Assembly: GCA_024405255.1 (NCBI GenBank)
Contig: JAKSOY010000118.1
Coordinates: 1-13,444 of the forward strand
From: Kiritimatiellia bacterium
Lineage (GTDB): Bacteria > Verrucomicrobiota > Kiritimatiellia > RFP12 > UBA1067
Length of the DNA: 13,444 bases
Reading direction: 5' to 3'
The notes under the pieces were generated by a model. That model made no database searches, was not told where the DNA came from, and was given only the letters and a program-made list of their open reading frames with translations. Both the position numbers and the translations under genes were made by a program. Positions 5,214-12,930 of the stretch are shown here, piece after piece; position 1 is the first letter of the stretch, and every line of letters begins with the position of its first letter.

Positions 5214-7766
5214 TTAACGAGAATTCCATGCTTTTACCTTCCAGCCGAATAACGTCTGCGGATGCACGACTTCGATGTGCCTTTTTACTCCCGGCAGGAG
5301 CGCAAAGAAATTGTCCGAGAAGAACACCGGCTTCAGGTACTTGCCGTCCGCGTCCTCCAGCCGCACCTCCGTCATGAAGGCAAGATGCGTCCCCGTGTTG
5401 GCGATCTCAAGAACGAGCTTGCCGCCCTTGTCCGAGATCTGGCGCGTCACCAGCGTCGTCCGCGGCAGGTTGTCAAGCTCCTCGAAGCCTACGACGCACG
5501 GGCCCGTCACCGTCTGCGCCCCCTCGTACCGCGAATTCGACCGCCAGTAGAAGGTCGAGGCGATTTCCGCGCCGTTTTCGAACAGCCGCAGCTTGATGAA
5601 GTGGGGCTTGTCGAAAGTCAGCTCACTCCCGAACGGAATCGCGAAGACATCCAGGCATCCCTCGCCTTCGACCTTCACCTCCGCCTCTTTCTCCCAGACC
5701 TTGCGCGAGTCGAAGTCGTAGACCTCGGCGCGGACCGCGAGCGCGTGCGCACTGTAGACGTCGCTCACAACCGAGACACGGTTCGAGAGGTACTCGTACT
5801 GCGCATGGAGCGGCTCCAGGGCGTTCGCCTGCGCGAACTGCGACGCCGTCGCGACGAGCGAATAGTCCCACATGTGGCCGCCGAGCTGCGGAATCGGCGT
5901 GTTGTTGTACCAGAAGAGAACCCCCGTCGCCTCGTTGCGCGCGCGGTTCCACGTCTCCCAGAGACAGCGGTGGGCGAGCGCATCCGCCGCCTGCGACTTG
6001 CGGGCGTACTCGTCGAACGTCTTCGAGACGCCGTAACCGTTCACATACGCGTGGTGAAATTCCGTCATCTTGTCGAAGCCGCCGCCCTCGCGGTACTTCC
6101 ACGCGGCGACGTTCCGCTCGATCGGCCACAGGAGCTCCTCGGGCATGAACGCGCGGCAGCACTCGGCCGGCGGCAGCGCGCACGTGCCGTATTCGGGACT
6201 GAACCCGTAGACGCGGCTCCCGCGCGGCGAGGCCGTGTCCTCGTAGTAGCTCATCGGATTAACCGGGAAGTAGGGCGAGCCGTCGTGGACTCCGTCGCAC
6301 TCCGACTGCATCATCCAGCTCGTCGTACCCGTGAGACGCTTCACGAGTTCCTCCGTGCCGGCGACTTCTGTCGACTCGTTCGAGGCAACGTAGTGGACGA
6401 CCGACGCATGCGGGCGGATGCGCTTCACCTGCTGGGCGACGTTGTCGAGATAAAGCGCGGGATCGTCTGGATGGCACGTGTCGCCCGTCATCCAGAACTC
6501 CTGCCAGACGAGGAGTCCGTATTCGTCGCAGAGCTCATAGAAGCGGTCCGACTCGGGAATCCCGCCCGCCCAGAGCCGCACGAGATTCACACCCGACTCG
6601 TAGGTGAGGCGCACCTCCGCCTCCATCCGCGCGTCGTCCGCCTTCAGCATCGCCTCGGGAATCCAGTTCGTGCCGCGGATGAAGACGGGACGGCGATTGA
6701 CGAAGAACTGCCGTGCGCCGTCCTTGCCGGTCGGACCGCTCGTCACCTCGCGGACTCCGAAGCGGACTCGTGTCTCGTCCGACACCGCGCCCGTCTTCGC
6801 GCTCACGAAACGCGCCTTCAGCGTATAGAGGTTCTGCGGGCCCTTGTTGCGCGGCCACCAGAGCTTTGGATTCGCCAGCGTCGCTGTCAGGAACTCGGTG
6901 CGCCGTTCGCCGCGGAAGAGCGTCAGTTCCTTCTCGAAACGGACATCCGTCCCCTCCACTTCGGCGACGAGCCGACCCTTCTCCTCCGCCCCCCAGCCGT
7001 TCGTCGCGTTGTGCAAGTCGACCTCAAGCGTCAGCTCGGCGGCGGAGAAGTCGTCGTTCAGCTTCGTGCGCACATAGGGCGCGTCCAGCCGCACCTTGTC
7101 CGTCGCGAAGAAGACAATCGGACGCCAGATGCCCGTGTTGCGGTCGCGGATGCCGTCGTTGAAGGTGAAGTCCCAGCCGACGGACATCAGCATCGTGACG
7201 TCACGCCCGATTGCGCCGTCGCCGCCGTTCGCCCATTCGCCCGCCGCGCCCCACGACTTCTGCTGCGGCGTGCCGGGGTGGTCCACCGGCCACACCTTGA
7301 CGACGAGCGCGTTCGCCGCGCCCGGCTTCACGTACGGCGTCACGTCCACGGCGTTGCGCGCGAACATGCCGCGGGTCGAGGCCGCAAGCGTCCCGTTCAG
7401 ATATATCTCACTGCGGTAGTTGACGCCTTCGGGACGCATCCAGACGACGCGGTTCGTGAACGACGCGGGCAGCTCGACTGTCGTGCGGTAGGTCACCTCG
7501 TAAAACGCGCGGTCCTCGGAGAGATCGGGTATGCGCTTCGACTCGAAGCGATTGTTGAGCCCCCAGTAGGGGTCGGGCACCTTGCCGTTCTTCACGAGCG
7601 TCGTGAGCGCCGTTCCCGGAACCACGGCCGGCATCCATTCCTCCGGTGCCGTAGCCTGCGACATCTCCCACGGACCTGCCGCGACAATCGTCGCTCCTAC
7701 CGCCGAGAGCATTCCGCACGACAACAGGGCGAATGTCACCCTTCTTGCAAATCCCGTGAAGCTCAT
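5214..7766 (-). CDS. Exported GH2-family glycoside hydrolase (exo-hexosidase; beta-mannosidase/exo-glucosaminidase type)
   Basis: 850 residues with an N-terminal export signal (about 1-30). The order is typical of GH2: N-terminal jelly-roll with PGTALTTLVKNGKVPDPYWG (about 50-70) and the YRTTVELP and WMRPEGVNYRSEIYLNG sandwich strands; an Ig-like domain (about 225-340); a TIM barrel from about 345 (FIRGTNWIP, NLVRLWAGGIPESDRFYELC, GLLVWQEFW); then C-terminal Ig-like strands. The predicted acid/base is Glu464 in ASNES and the predicted nucleophile is Glu525 in FSPEYG. The family retains stereochemistry and releases non-reducing-end sugars. The N-terminal motif recalls exo-beta-glucosaminidases and beta-mannosidases; the substrate is not decidable. 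It is shorter than multi-domain CsxA-type enzymes. The start ATG lies in an ATGA overlap with the upstream hydrolase, so both are probably co-translated and act outside the cytoplasm. Confidence 0.88.
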   Translation of the reverse strand: MSFTGFARRVTFALLSCGMLSAVGATIVAAGPWEMSQATAPEEWMPAVVPGTALTTLVKNGKVPDPYWGLNNRFESKRIPDLSEDRAFYEVTYRTTVELPASFTNRVVWMRPEGVNYRSEIYLNGTLAASTRGMFARNAVDVTPYVKPGAANALVVKVWPVDHPGTPQQKSWGAAGEWANGGDGAIGRDVTMLMSVGWDFTFNDGIRDRNTGIWRPIVFFATDKVRLDAPYVRTKLNDDFSAAELTLEVDLHNATNGWGAEEKGRLVAEVEGTDVRFEKELTLFRGERRTEFLTATLANPKLWWPRNKGPQNLYTLKARFVSAKTGAVSDETRVRFGVREVTSGPTGKDGARQFFVNRRPVFIRGTNWIPEAMLKADDARMEAEVRLTYESGVNLVRLWAGGIPESDRFYELCDEYGLLVWQEFWMTGDTCHPDDPALYLDNVAQQVKRIRPHASVVHYVASNESTEVAGTEELVKRLTGTTSWMMQSECDGVHDGSPYFPVNPMSYYEDTASPRGSRVYGFSPEYGTCALPPAECCRAFMPEELLWPIERNVAAWKYREGGGFDKMTEFHHAYVNGYGVSKTFDEYARKSQAADALAHRCLWETWNRARNEATGVLFWYNNTPIPQLGGHMWDYSLVATASQFAQANALEPLHAQYEYLSNRVSVVSDVYSAHALAVRAEVYDFDSRKVWEKEAEVKVEGEGCLDVFAIPFGSELTFDKPHFIKLRLFENGAEIASTFYWRSNSRYEGAQTVTGPCVVGFEELDNLPRTTLVTRQISDKGGKLVLEIANTGTHLAFMTEVRLEDADGKYLKPVFFSDNFFALLPGVKRHIEVVHPQTLFGWKVKAWNSR

Positions 7767-9166
7767 TCCGAAAGATAGATGAACGAGTTGGGTTCAAGCG
7801 AAAAGACGAGCGAGCCGTTGTCCGAGGCCGTCAGCGGAAAGGCGCTGCCAAGATGGTTGGCGTCCGTCAGCTGGGCGGTGAGGCGTCCCGTAAAGCGACG
7901 GTCACCGACGAAGCGGACGGTGACCTTCTCGGCGGCGGTGCGGTTGTTGTCGTCGCAGAAGCGCGAGAGGAGCAGCGCGACCTTGCCGTCGGCGCCCCGG
8001 GCGGCGGTCGCCTCGACGATGTCGCCCGCGAACTTGCCCGAGACCGTGCTCTTCACCCGGGTGCCGCGGTCGCGGAGCTCAGCCCACGCGAGGAACGCGT
8101 AATAGGCCTGCCGCGGCGCGAAGGTGTAAAAGTCGAAGAGCCCGTTATAGCACGTCCTCGAGCGCGCGTCGTAATACATGAGCATGTCGACCGGCGAGTC
8201 CTGGCAGGCGGACATTGCCGCGGCAACGAACGCCGCGCCCTTGGCGCTGCTCATCGCGATTCGCGAATAGGGGAACTCGTGCGTCCAGCCCTTCACGTAG
8301 TTCCATTCGTCAAGAATGGATTCCGTCTTCTCATAGCCGTTGTCGTCAAGAAGCTTGCGCACCTCGCGCGACTGGTTTCGCATACGCGGGACACCGCCCT
8401 GGTAGACGTGCCAGGAGAAGAAGTCGATGGGCGTGCCGTGCGCGCGCTGGTACTTGATGAAGTCCGTCGCCCAGTCCATGCGGCAGCCGAGGGCCGGTCC
8501 GCCGATCCTGAGGTTCGGGAATCGCGCCTTCAGGTGCTTCGCGGCGGTTTCGTAGAATTCGAAGAACTGGGCCTTCGTGCCGCCCCACTGGGCGCTCTTG
8601 AGGCAGTCGGCGTCCAGCTGGGCGTCGGCCTCGTTCCAGATTTCCCAGTAGGCGATCCGCCACTTGAAGCCGTCCGCCCAGCCCTCGGTGTAGTGGGCGA
8701 TGACGTGTTCGCAGATGCGCGCCCACTTCGCGAAGTCCTTCGGCGGACGCGTATGGTACTTCTTGATGCCGTTCTCGATCGTCTGGCCGAGGCGGAAGAA
8801 CGGCTCCGTGCCGGCGGCGAAGAGGGTCTTCAGGAACTCGTCCGTATAGGCGAAGTCGTAGTTCGCGGGATCGTTCTCATCCGCCGAGAAGTCCGGGAAA
8901 ATGGCTGAGATGTCGACGGTGTGCCCGTTCGAGGTCGCCTCGTTAATCGAGTCGTGCGTGCGCGCGAAGGGAATGCGCGCCTGCCTGAAGGACTCGAAGT
9001 TGCCGCAGGTCTGGTCGGACGCGCGCGGCTTCTGCGGACCGTTGTTGACGGCGTTCATCGGTTTGACGGAACCGACGACGGCGCTCGGGTCGATGACGAG
9101 TTCGATGTCGGCGGCGGCAGCCAGTGCCGCGAGCGCGGCAGTTGCGGCGATCAGATGTGTCTTCAT
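7763..9166 (-). CDS. Exported clan GH-A glycoside hydrolase, GH39-like
   Basis: 467 residues from ATG 9166. An Ala-rich signal peptide (1-19) precedes a TIM-barrel domain. YWEIWNEAD places the acid/base at Glu179, and ILDEWN places the nucleophile at Glu287. This is the spacing and context of clan GH-A retaining enzymes such as GH39 (beta-xylosidase, alpha-L-iduronidase); SWHVYQGG lies between them. A beta-sandwich at the C-terminus (about 385-467) completes the GH39 layout. An upstream in-frame ATG at 9364 is rejected because it would run through the promoter. The TGA overlaps the next ATG (ATGA), making this the first gene of a two- or three-gene operon. GH39 is the best guess; GH5/GH79/GH30-type relatives share the motifs. 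The leader appears very short (see promoter). Confidence 0.85.
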   Translation of the reverse strand: MKTHLIAATAALAALAAAADIELVIDPSAVVGSVKPMNAVNNGPQKPRASDQTCGNFESFRQARIPFARTHDSINEATSNGHTVDISAIFPDFSADENDPANYDFAYTDEFLKTLFAAGTEPFFRLGQTIENGIKKYHTRPPKDFAKWARICEHVIAHYTEGWADGFKWRIAYWEIWNEADAQLDADCLKSAQWGGTKAQFFEFYETAAKHLKARFPNLRIGGPALGCRMDWATDFIKYQRAHGTPIDFFSWHVYQGGVPRMRNQSREVRKLLDDNGYEKTESILDEWNYVKGWTHEFPYSRIAMSSAKGAAFVAAAMSACQDSPVDMLMYYDARSRTCYNGLFDFYTFAPRQAYYAFLAWAELRDRGTRVKSTVSGKFAGDIVEATAARGADGKVALLLSRFCDDNNRTAAEKVTVRFVGDRRFTGRLTAQLTDANHLGSAFPLTASDNGSLVFSLEPNSFIYLSE

Positions 9167-9172
9167 GAGCCA

Positions 9173-9181
9173 ATTATAGCA
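9173..9181 (-). promoter_or_regulatory. Extended -10 promoter for the hydrolase operon, probably leaderless
   Basis: On the minus strand the sequence reads TGCTATAAT: a consensus -10 with an extended TGn. Only six bases (9167-9172) separate it from ATG 9166, so transcription would begin at or very near the start codon, and no Shine-Dalgarno site is present. No good -35 is seen (TTATGC at a 17-base spacing), as is usual for extended -10 promoters. Confidence 0.6.
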
Positions 9182-9203
9182 CATTTTGCAGTGATGCATA
9201 AAG

Positions 9204-9214
9204 TTGGCGGCCAA
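9204..9214. promoter_or_regulatory. Candidate operator palindrome between divergent promoters
   Basis: TTGGCGGCCAA is a perfect 5+5 palindrome around one central base, midway between the two -10 elements. It is a possible site for the GntR/LacI-type regulator encoded at 11793. The chance level of an 11-bp palindrome in about 100 bp is not negligible, so this is tentative. Confidence 0.25.
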
Positions 9215-9237
9215 GTACACCTGACCGTTCGAGTTTG

Positions 9238-9246
9238 TGCTAAAAT
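9238..9246 (+). promoter_or_regulatory. Extended -10 promoter for the LamG/beta-helix operon
   Basis: TGCTAAAAT, with TGTGC in front exactly as on the opposite strand. CTGACC at 9221-9226 resembles a -35 but is only 14 bases away. The predicted transcription start is about 9253, giving a leader of roughly 18 bases. Confidence 0.55.
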
Positions 9247-9257
9247 TCAAAATGTCG

Positions 9258-9264
9258 AAAGGAG
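9258..9264 (+). promoter_or_regulatory. Ribosome binding site
   Basis: AAAGGAG six bases before ATG 9271, a strong Shine-Dalgarno site that fixes the start of the beta-helix protein. Confidence 0.75.
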
Positions 9265-9270
9265 CATAGT

Positions 9271-11796
9271 ATGAAAAACATCTCTTTTGCCGTTTGCGCT
9301 GCGGTTGTGGCTTCATCGGTAGTCTCGTCTGCGGAGACGTCGACGACAACGACACTGCCGGCATCCCATTACGTCCAGGACGGGCTTGTGCTCATGCTGG
9401 ACGGCATCGAGAACGCCGGCCCCGGCCAGCACGACAGCGCGGCGACGCGGCTCGTCGATCTCTCGGGCAGCGGGCTTACGAGCGATCTCTCGGCGGACGA
9501 GACCGTCGGCGACTCGTTCGTCCACCTCGCCCAGAAGCACCGGTTTGAGAAAATCTTCGACAAGGTCGCGACATTCACGGATCTGAAGGCCGTGACGATC
9601 CAGTATGTGGTGCATCCGCGGCAGATTGCCGGCGCGACCTGGGGGGCGGACTCTTGTGCGACGATCGCTTCCGTTGCGAACGTCGGATCGGTCTTCTATC
9701 ACCAGAAATCTGATACCGGTCTCGGGCAGACCTACAAGAAGACCTGGCGCAATTCCGGCGGGCAGTTCATTTCCCAGCCCTTCGAATACAACCACATCTC
9801 CACTTCCCCGTATGGCAAGGTGAAAATTGCCGGATTGCGGGCGCAGGTTGAGCCGGTGATCGGCACGCTGATCTGCCGCGACCCGAATTTCGCGACGCCG
9901 GAAGTGAGCGTGTTGTTCGGTGAGACGACTTACGCCTGGTCGAGGTTCTGGAGTGGCGACAGCACAACGCCGACGGACTTCGTGTCGGTGGGCAACAGTT
10001 ATGAGGCGTCTGACGCCTATTCGATCCGTGTGTACAATCGCGTGCTGACGAGCGACGAGATCGCCCTGAACAACGCCCTTGATCGGGCGCGGTTCCTCGG
10101 CGAGGAGCTGCCGGCGAAGTTCCGGATGCAGGTGGGGGCGGTCGGCCCTCAGCCGTACGACGGGTCGGGTCCGGTGACGCCGGAACCGACTGTCTATGAC
10201 CTCGTGACCGGCGAGACCCTGACGAAGGACGTCGACTATACGCTCGCCTATGAGGGCAACGGCGGTGTCGGCACGGGCAGCGTGACCGTGACGGGGCAGA
10301 AGGCGTATGCGGGCGTGGCGCGGACGGTTTCGTTCGAGATTTTCCCGGCCTACGGCGGCATTCAGATCTTCGCGAAGCCCGATGCCGTCGATACGGACGA
10401 GACGGACTGCTCGACGTGGGCGAAGGCGGGCTCCCTCACGAATGCGTTCGCGCGGGCCGAGCGTGAGGCCGGATCTGGACGGGTCGTGGTCGTTCTCGGA
10501 GCCGGCCTTTACGACTTCTCGGACATCGAGGCGACGGGAACGTTTCTCACGCTGACGCGGCAGAACGTCACGATCCGTTCGGCGTCGGGCGAGCCCGGCG
10601 ACGTTGTCGTCCGCGGGGCGGGAGAGGGGTCCGACCTGCGCTTCCTGTCGGTCGAGACGACGGCCTACGAAACCTGGCTTCAGGGTCTGACGATCGAGCG
10701 GTTCCGCTCGTCCGGCGCGGGTGCCGCGCTGGCCATCAACTGGAGCAAAGGCAATCTCTATGTGACTGTCACGAACTGCGTCTTCGGCACCAATCGCGGC
10801 GTCGGATCGGGCGGCGCGGTCAGCGCGCCCGCGTCCGGAGCGGTCGAATGTCGCCTGTGGGCGAGCGTTTTCACGAACAACTTCACGTTCGGCGCGGCGG
10901 GTGGCGGACTGGGCATGGGCTGGAACAAGGTCCACGGGTGCACGTTCGTCGACAACGTCTGCTCCAACAACAACGCGGCGGCTTCCGGCGGCGCGGCTGG
11001 CGCGGGCACGTTCGACGACTGCACCTTCATCGGCAACCGGGTGATCGCGACGGGCGGGTCGAGTCAGGGCAACGGCGGCGCGCTCTATCGTCCGTCCACC
11101 ATCGAACGGTGCGTCTTCCGCGGAAATTCGGCCAGTCACTACGGGCAGTCCGTCTATTGTACCGCGGTGACCCCGACTGCCGTGGACAGCGAATTCAGCG
11201 CGCATGCGTCCGGATCGGAGGTCATGGTGAACGGTGCGACGGAACGGTGCGTGTTCTCCAACAACCAGATCACGGTCGCGCAGAGCGTGGCGCTGAAGAA
11301 CACGCTGATCACAGGCAACCGGGCGCCTGCGGCGTCGGGCAAGCGGCTCGTCAGCGGCGGACGGTTGCTCAACTGCACCGTGACGGACAACGACTGCAGC
11401 TGGACGGGCGACTGGAACTGCTGCCTGGTCGGCAACGCCGTCTGCGTCAATTCGGTCATCGCCAACAACCGGACCAAGTACGCGATTGTCGTCAACGCCC
11501 CGAATTACTGGACGATCATGACGAACTGCGTCTGGTCGTGCGACACGGATCCGAACGTGCCGAGCGGCGCGAAGATCGTGAAGGTCAAGGACGGCGCGCG
11601 GCTTGGGACGCGGCTTCTGCGCGACAAGGGGACGATGGACGGGACGGGCTACACGGCCGCGTCGCACGACCTTCTCGGAAAGCCGCGCGTCGTGACAAAC
11701 GGCAAGACGCTCGCCGAGGATCCGGCGGCGTTGCCGGACATCGGCTGCGTCGAAGTGCAGGAGCGGTGGCCCGGTTTCATGCTGATCTTCAGATGA
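9271..11796 (+). CDS. Secreted LamG-like plus right-handed beta-helix surface protein
   Basis: 841 residues. Signal peptide about 1-21 (cleavage near SSA/ET). Residues about 33-275 match a LamG/concanavalin-like fold: opening YVQDGLVLMLDGIENAG, closing YSIRVYNRVLTSDEIALNNA. Residues about 284-355 form an Ig-like 'YDG' module (QPYDGSGPVTPEPTVYD … GTGSVTVTG … FEIFP). From about 360 to 790 runs a beta-helix with repeated short Asn/Cys/Gly turns (TNCVFGTNRG, GCTFVDNVC, DCTFIGNRV, RCVFRGNSA), as in polymorphic outer-membrane or pectate-lyase-like repeat proteins. The end, DIGCVEVQERWPGFMLIFR, resembles 'choice-of-anchor' tails. No catalytic residues can be assigned; glycan binding or adhesion at the cell surface is the likely role. 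Its TGA overlaps the regulator ATG. Confidence 0.82.
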   Translation: MKNISFAVCAAVVASSVVSSAETSTTTTLPASHYVQDGLVLMLDGIENAGPGQHDSAATRLVDLSGSGLTSDLSADETVGDSFVHLAQKHRFEKIFDKVATFTDLKAVTIQYVVHPRQIAGATWGADSCATIASVANVGSVFYHQKSDTGLGQTYKKTWRNSGGQFISQPFEYNHISTSPYGKVKIAGLRAQVEPVIGTLICRDPNFATPEVSVLFGETTYAWSRFWSGDSTTPTDFVSVGNSYEASDAYSIRVYNRVLTSDEIALNNALDRARFLGEELPAKFRMQVGAVGPQPYDGSGPVTPEPTVYDLVTGETLTKDVDYTLAYEGNGGVGTGSVTVTGQKAYAGVARTVSFEIFPAYGGIQIFAKPDAVDTDETDCSTWAKAGSLTNAFARAEREAGSGRVVVVLGAGLYDFSDIEATGTFLTLTRQNVTIRSASGEPGDVVVRGAGEGSDLRFLSVETTAYETWLQGLTIERFRSSGAGAALAINWSKGNLYVTVTNCVFGTNRGVGSGGAVSAPASGAVECRLWASVFTNNFTFGAAGGGLGMGWNKVHGCTFVDNVCSNNNAAASGGAAGAGTFDDCTFIGNRVIATGGSSQGNGGALYRPSTIERCVFRGNSASHYGQSVYCTAVTPTAVDSEFSAHASGSEVMVNGATERCVFSNNQITVAQSVALKNTLITGNRAPAASGKRLVSGGRLLNCTVTDNDCSWTGDWNCCLVGNAVCVNSVIANNRTKYAIVVNAPNYWTIMTNCVWSCDTDPNVPSGAKIVKVKDGARLGTRLLRDKGTMDGTGYTAASHDLLGKPRVVTNGKTLAEDPAALPDIGCVEVQERWPGFMLIFR

Positions 11797-12926
11797 ACGC
11801 CCGGTATCGAGAGGTCTGGACGGTTCTTCGCGAGGAGATCCTTCAGGGACGCTACTCGGCTTCGGCGGCCTTTCCGAGTGCCGTCCAGCTCGCGCGGCGC
11901 TTCAACACGACGCGGGCGACGATCCGCCGGGCGTTGGATCAGCTGCGGCACGACGGACTGATCGGCAGCCGTCAGGGCGCGGGGACGTTCGTGACGCGGC
12001 GGGGGGCTTCCCGCAGGATCGGGCTGATCGTTCCCGGCGTCACGTATTCGGAGATTTTCCCGGCGATCGTCAGCGAGGTGTCGCGGCTGGCCCAGAAGGA
12101 GGGCTACGTGATGCTGCTGGGCGACATGGCGACGAGGGATACGCGCCAGCTCAAGTCACGCATCCGGAGGTTCGTCGGCAAGCTGGTCGAGGAGAAGGTG
12201 GCCGGCGTCATCTTCCAGCCGCTCGAGCTCATGCGCGACGCCGTCGCGGTCAACCGCGAGGTCGTCAGGGCCCTGGATGAGGCGCGGATCCCGGTCGTCC
12301 TCCTGGACTGCGACATCGCGCCGACCGAGGACTCTCCTTCGCATGACATCGCCGGCATCGACAACTTCGCCGCGGGCAGCCGGACTGCGGCGCACCTGCT
12401 GGCGGACGGAGCGCGGCATTTCGTCTTCGTGATGAACCCCGACTCCGACCAGTCGATCGTCCAGCGCCTTCGCGGGGCGGAAAGCGCCGTTCGGGCCGGC
12501 GGAGGGACCATTGCCGCGGTCGATCTCGATCCGCATGCGCCGCAGGAGATTCGCCGTCTGCTGTCGCGCCGTCCGCGTCCGGACGCCGTCATCTGCCGAA
12601 ACGACTCGATTGCCGCGCATCTGATCGTCGGCCTCCGGAGGATGGGACGGTCGGTTCCGGACGACGTCCGGGTCGTCGGCTTCAACGACGTGACGAGCGC
12701 CACGATCGTCGAGCCCGCGCTGACGACGACGCACATACCCTGCGCGGACGTCGCGCGGGCGGCGTTCGAGCTGCTGACGGCGCGGATCGTCCAGCCCGAC
12801 CGTCCGCCGCGCACCTGCCATTTGTCCGCTCCGCTGATCGTGCGGGGCTCAAGCCAGTCTGCGGGCTGTTGCGCTCGCGGCGGTAATGGCGGCAGCGGGC
12901 GAAGGCGACGAGCTAAGAGGGAATGA
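11793..12926 (+). CDS. GntR/LacI-type transcriptional regulator, AraR-like
   Basis: 377 residues from ATG 11793, which overlaps the previous stop (ATGA). Residues about 4-70 are a GntR winged helix: HTH SAVQLARRFNTTRATIRRAL (29-48) and wing GLIGSRQGAGTFV (55-67). Residues about 74-350 are a periplasmic-binding-protein-like sugar sensor of the LacI type (RIGLIVPGVTYSEIFPAIV, AGVIFQPLE, VVLLDCDI, GIDNFAAGSRTAAHLL, PDAVICRNDSIAAHLI, DDVRVVGFND). This mix is that of AraR. The tail after LIVRGSS is basic and Gly/Arg-rich, probably disordered. It probably responds to a sugar released by the nearby hydrolases and may act on the divergent promoters at 9167-9270; the effector is unknown. Confidence 0.88.
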   Translation: MNARYREVWTVLREEILQGRYSASAAFPSAVQLARRFNTTRATIRRALDQLRHDGLIGSRQGAGTFVTRRGASRRIGLIVPGVTYSEIFPAIVSEVSRLAQKEGYVMLLGDMATRDTRQLKSRIRRFVGKLVEEKVAGVIFQPLELMRDAVAVNREVVRALDEARIPVVLLDCDIAPTEDSPSHDIAGIDNFAAGSRTAAHLLADGARHFVFVMNPDSDQSIVQRLRGAESAVRAGGGTIAAVDLDPHAPQEIRRLLSRRPRPDAVICRNDSIAAHLIVGLRRMGRSVPDDVRVVGFNDVTSATIVEPALTTTHIPCADVARAAFELLTARIVQPDRPPRTCHLSAPLIVRGSSQSAGCCARGGNGGSGRRRRAKRE

Positions 12927-12930
12927 ACCA

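Larger units (their letters stand above)
4963..5229 (-). pseudogene. Exported-protein gene truncated by a REP-like element
   Basis: An 88-codon minus-strand ORF starts at ATG 5229, overlapping the end of the GH2 gene by 16 bases, as expected for the third gene of that operon. The first ~20 residues are signal-peptide-like (LKNAVLCGLAVATFSAAS). About 25 ordinary residues follow, and from about residue 45 onward every codon derives from the repeat element (two GSVPVDF copies come directly from the tandem repeats). The ORF ends by chance inside the 3' end of the convergent gene. I read it as a gene start whose body was lost or replaced by repeat DNA; a genuine short secreted protein is less likely. 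Confidence 0.5.

Noticed and set aside
5262..7778. 838-codon open frame opposite the GH2 gene
   Set aside because: Shadow of the GH2 gene: Arg/His/Val-rich, no motifs. The minus strand has conserved catalytic motifs.
9167..9364. Upstream start (9364) for the GH39-like gene
   Set aside because: It would place a long basic segment before the signal peptide, cross both promoters and overlap the divergent gene.
9313..11667. 784-codon open frame opposite the beta-helix gene
   Set aside because: Arg/Asp-rich shadow frame with no start signals. The plus strand carries a signal peptide, a Shine-Dalgarno site and beta-helix repeats.
10848..11792. 945-bp upstream extension of the regulator frame
   Set aside because: The added residues are Arg/Gln-rich out-of-frame translation of the beta-helix gene. 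The GntR domain starts naturally at ATG 11793.
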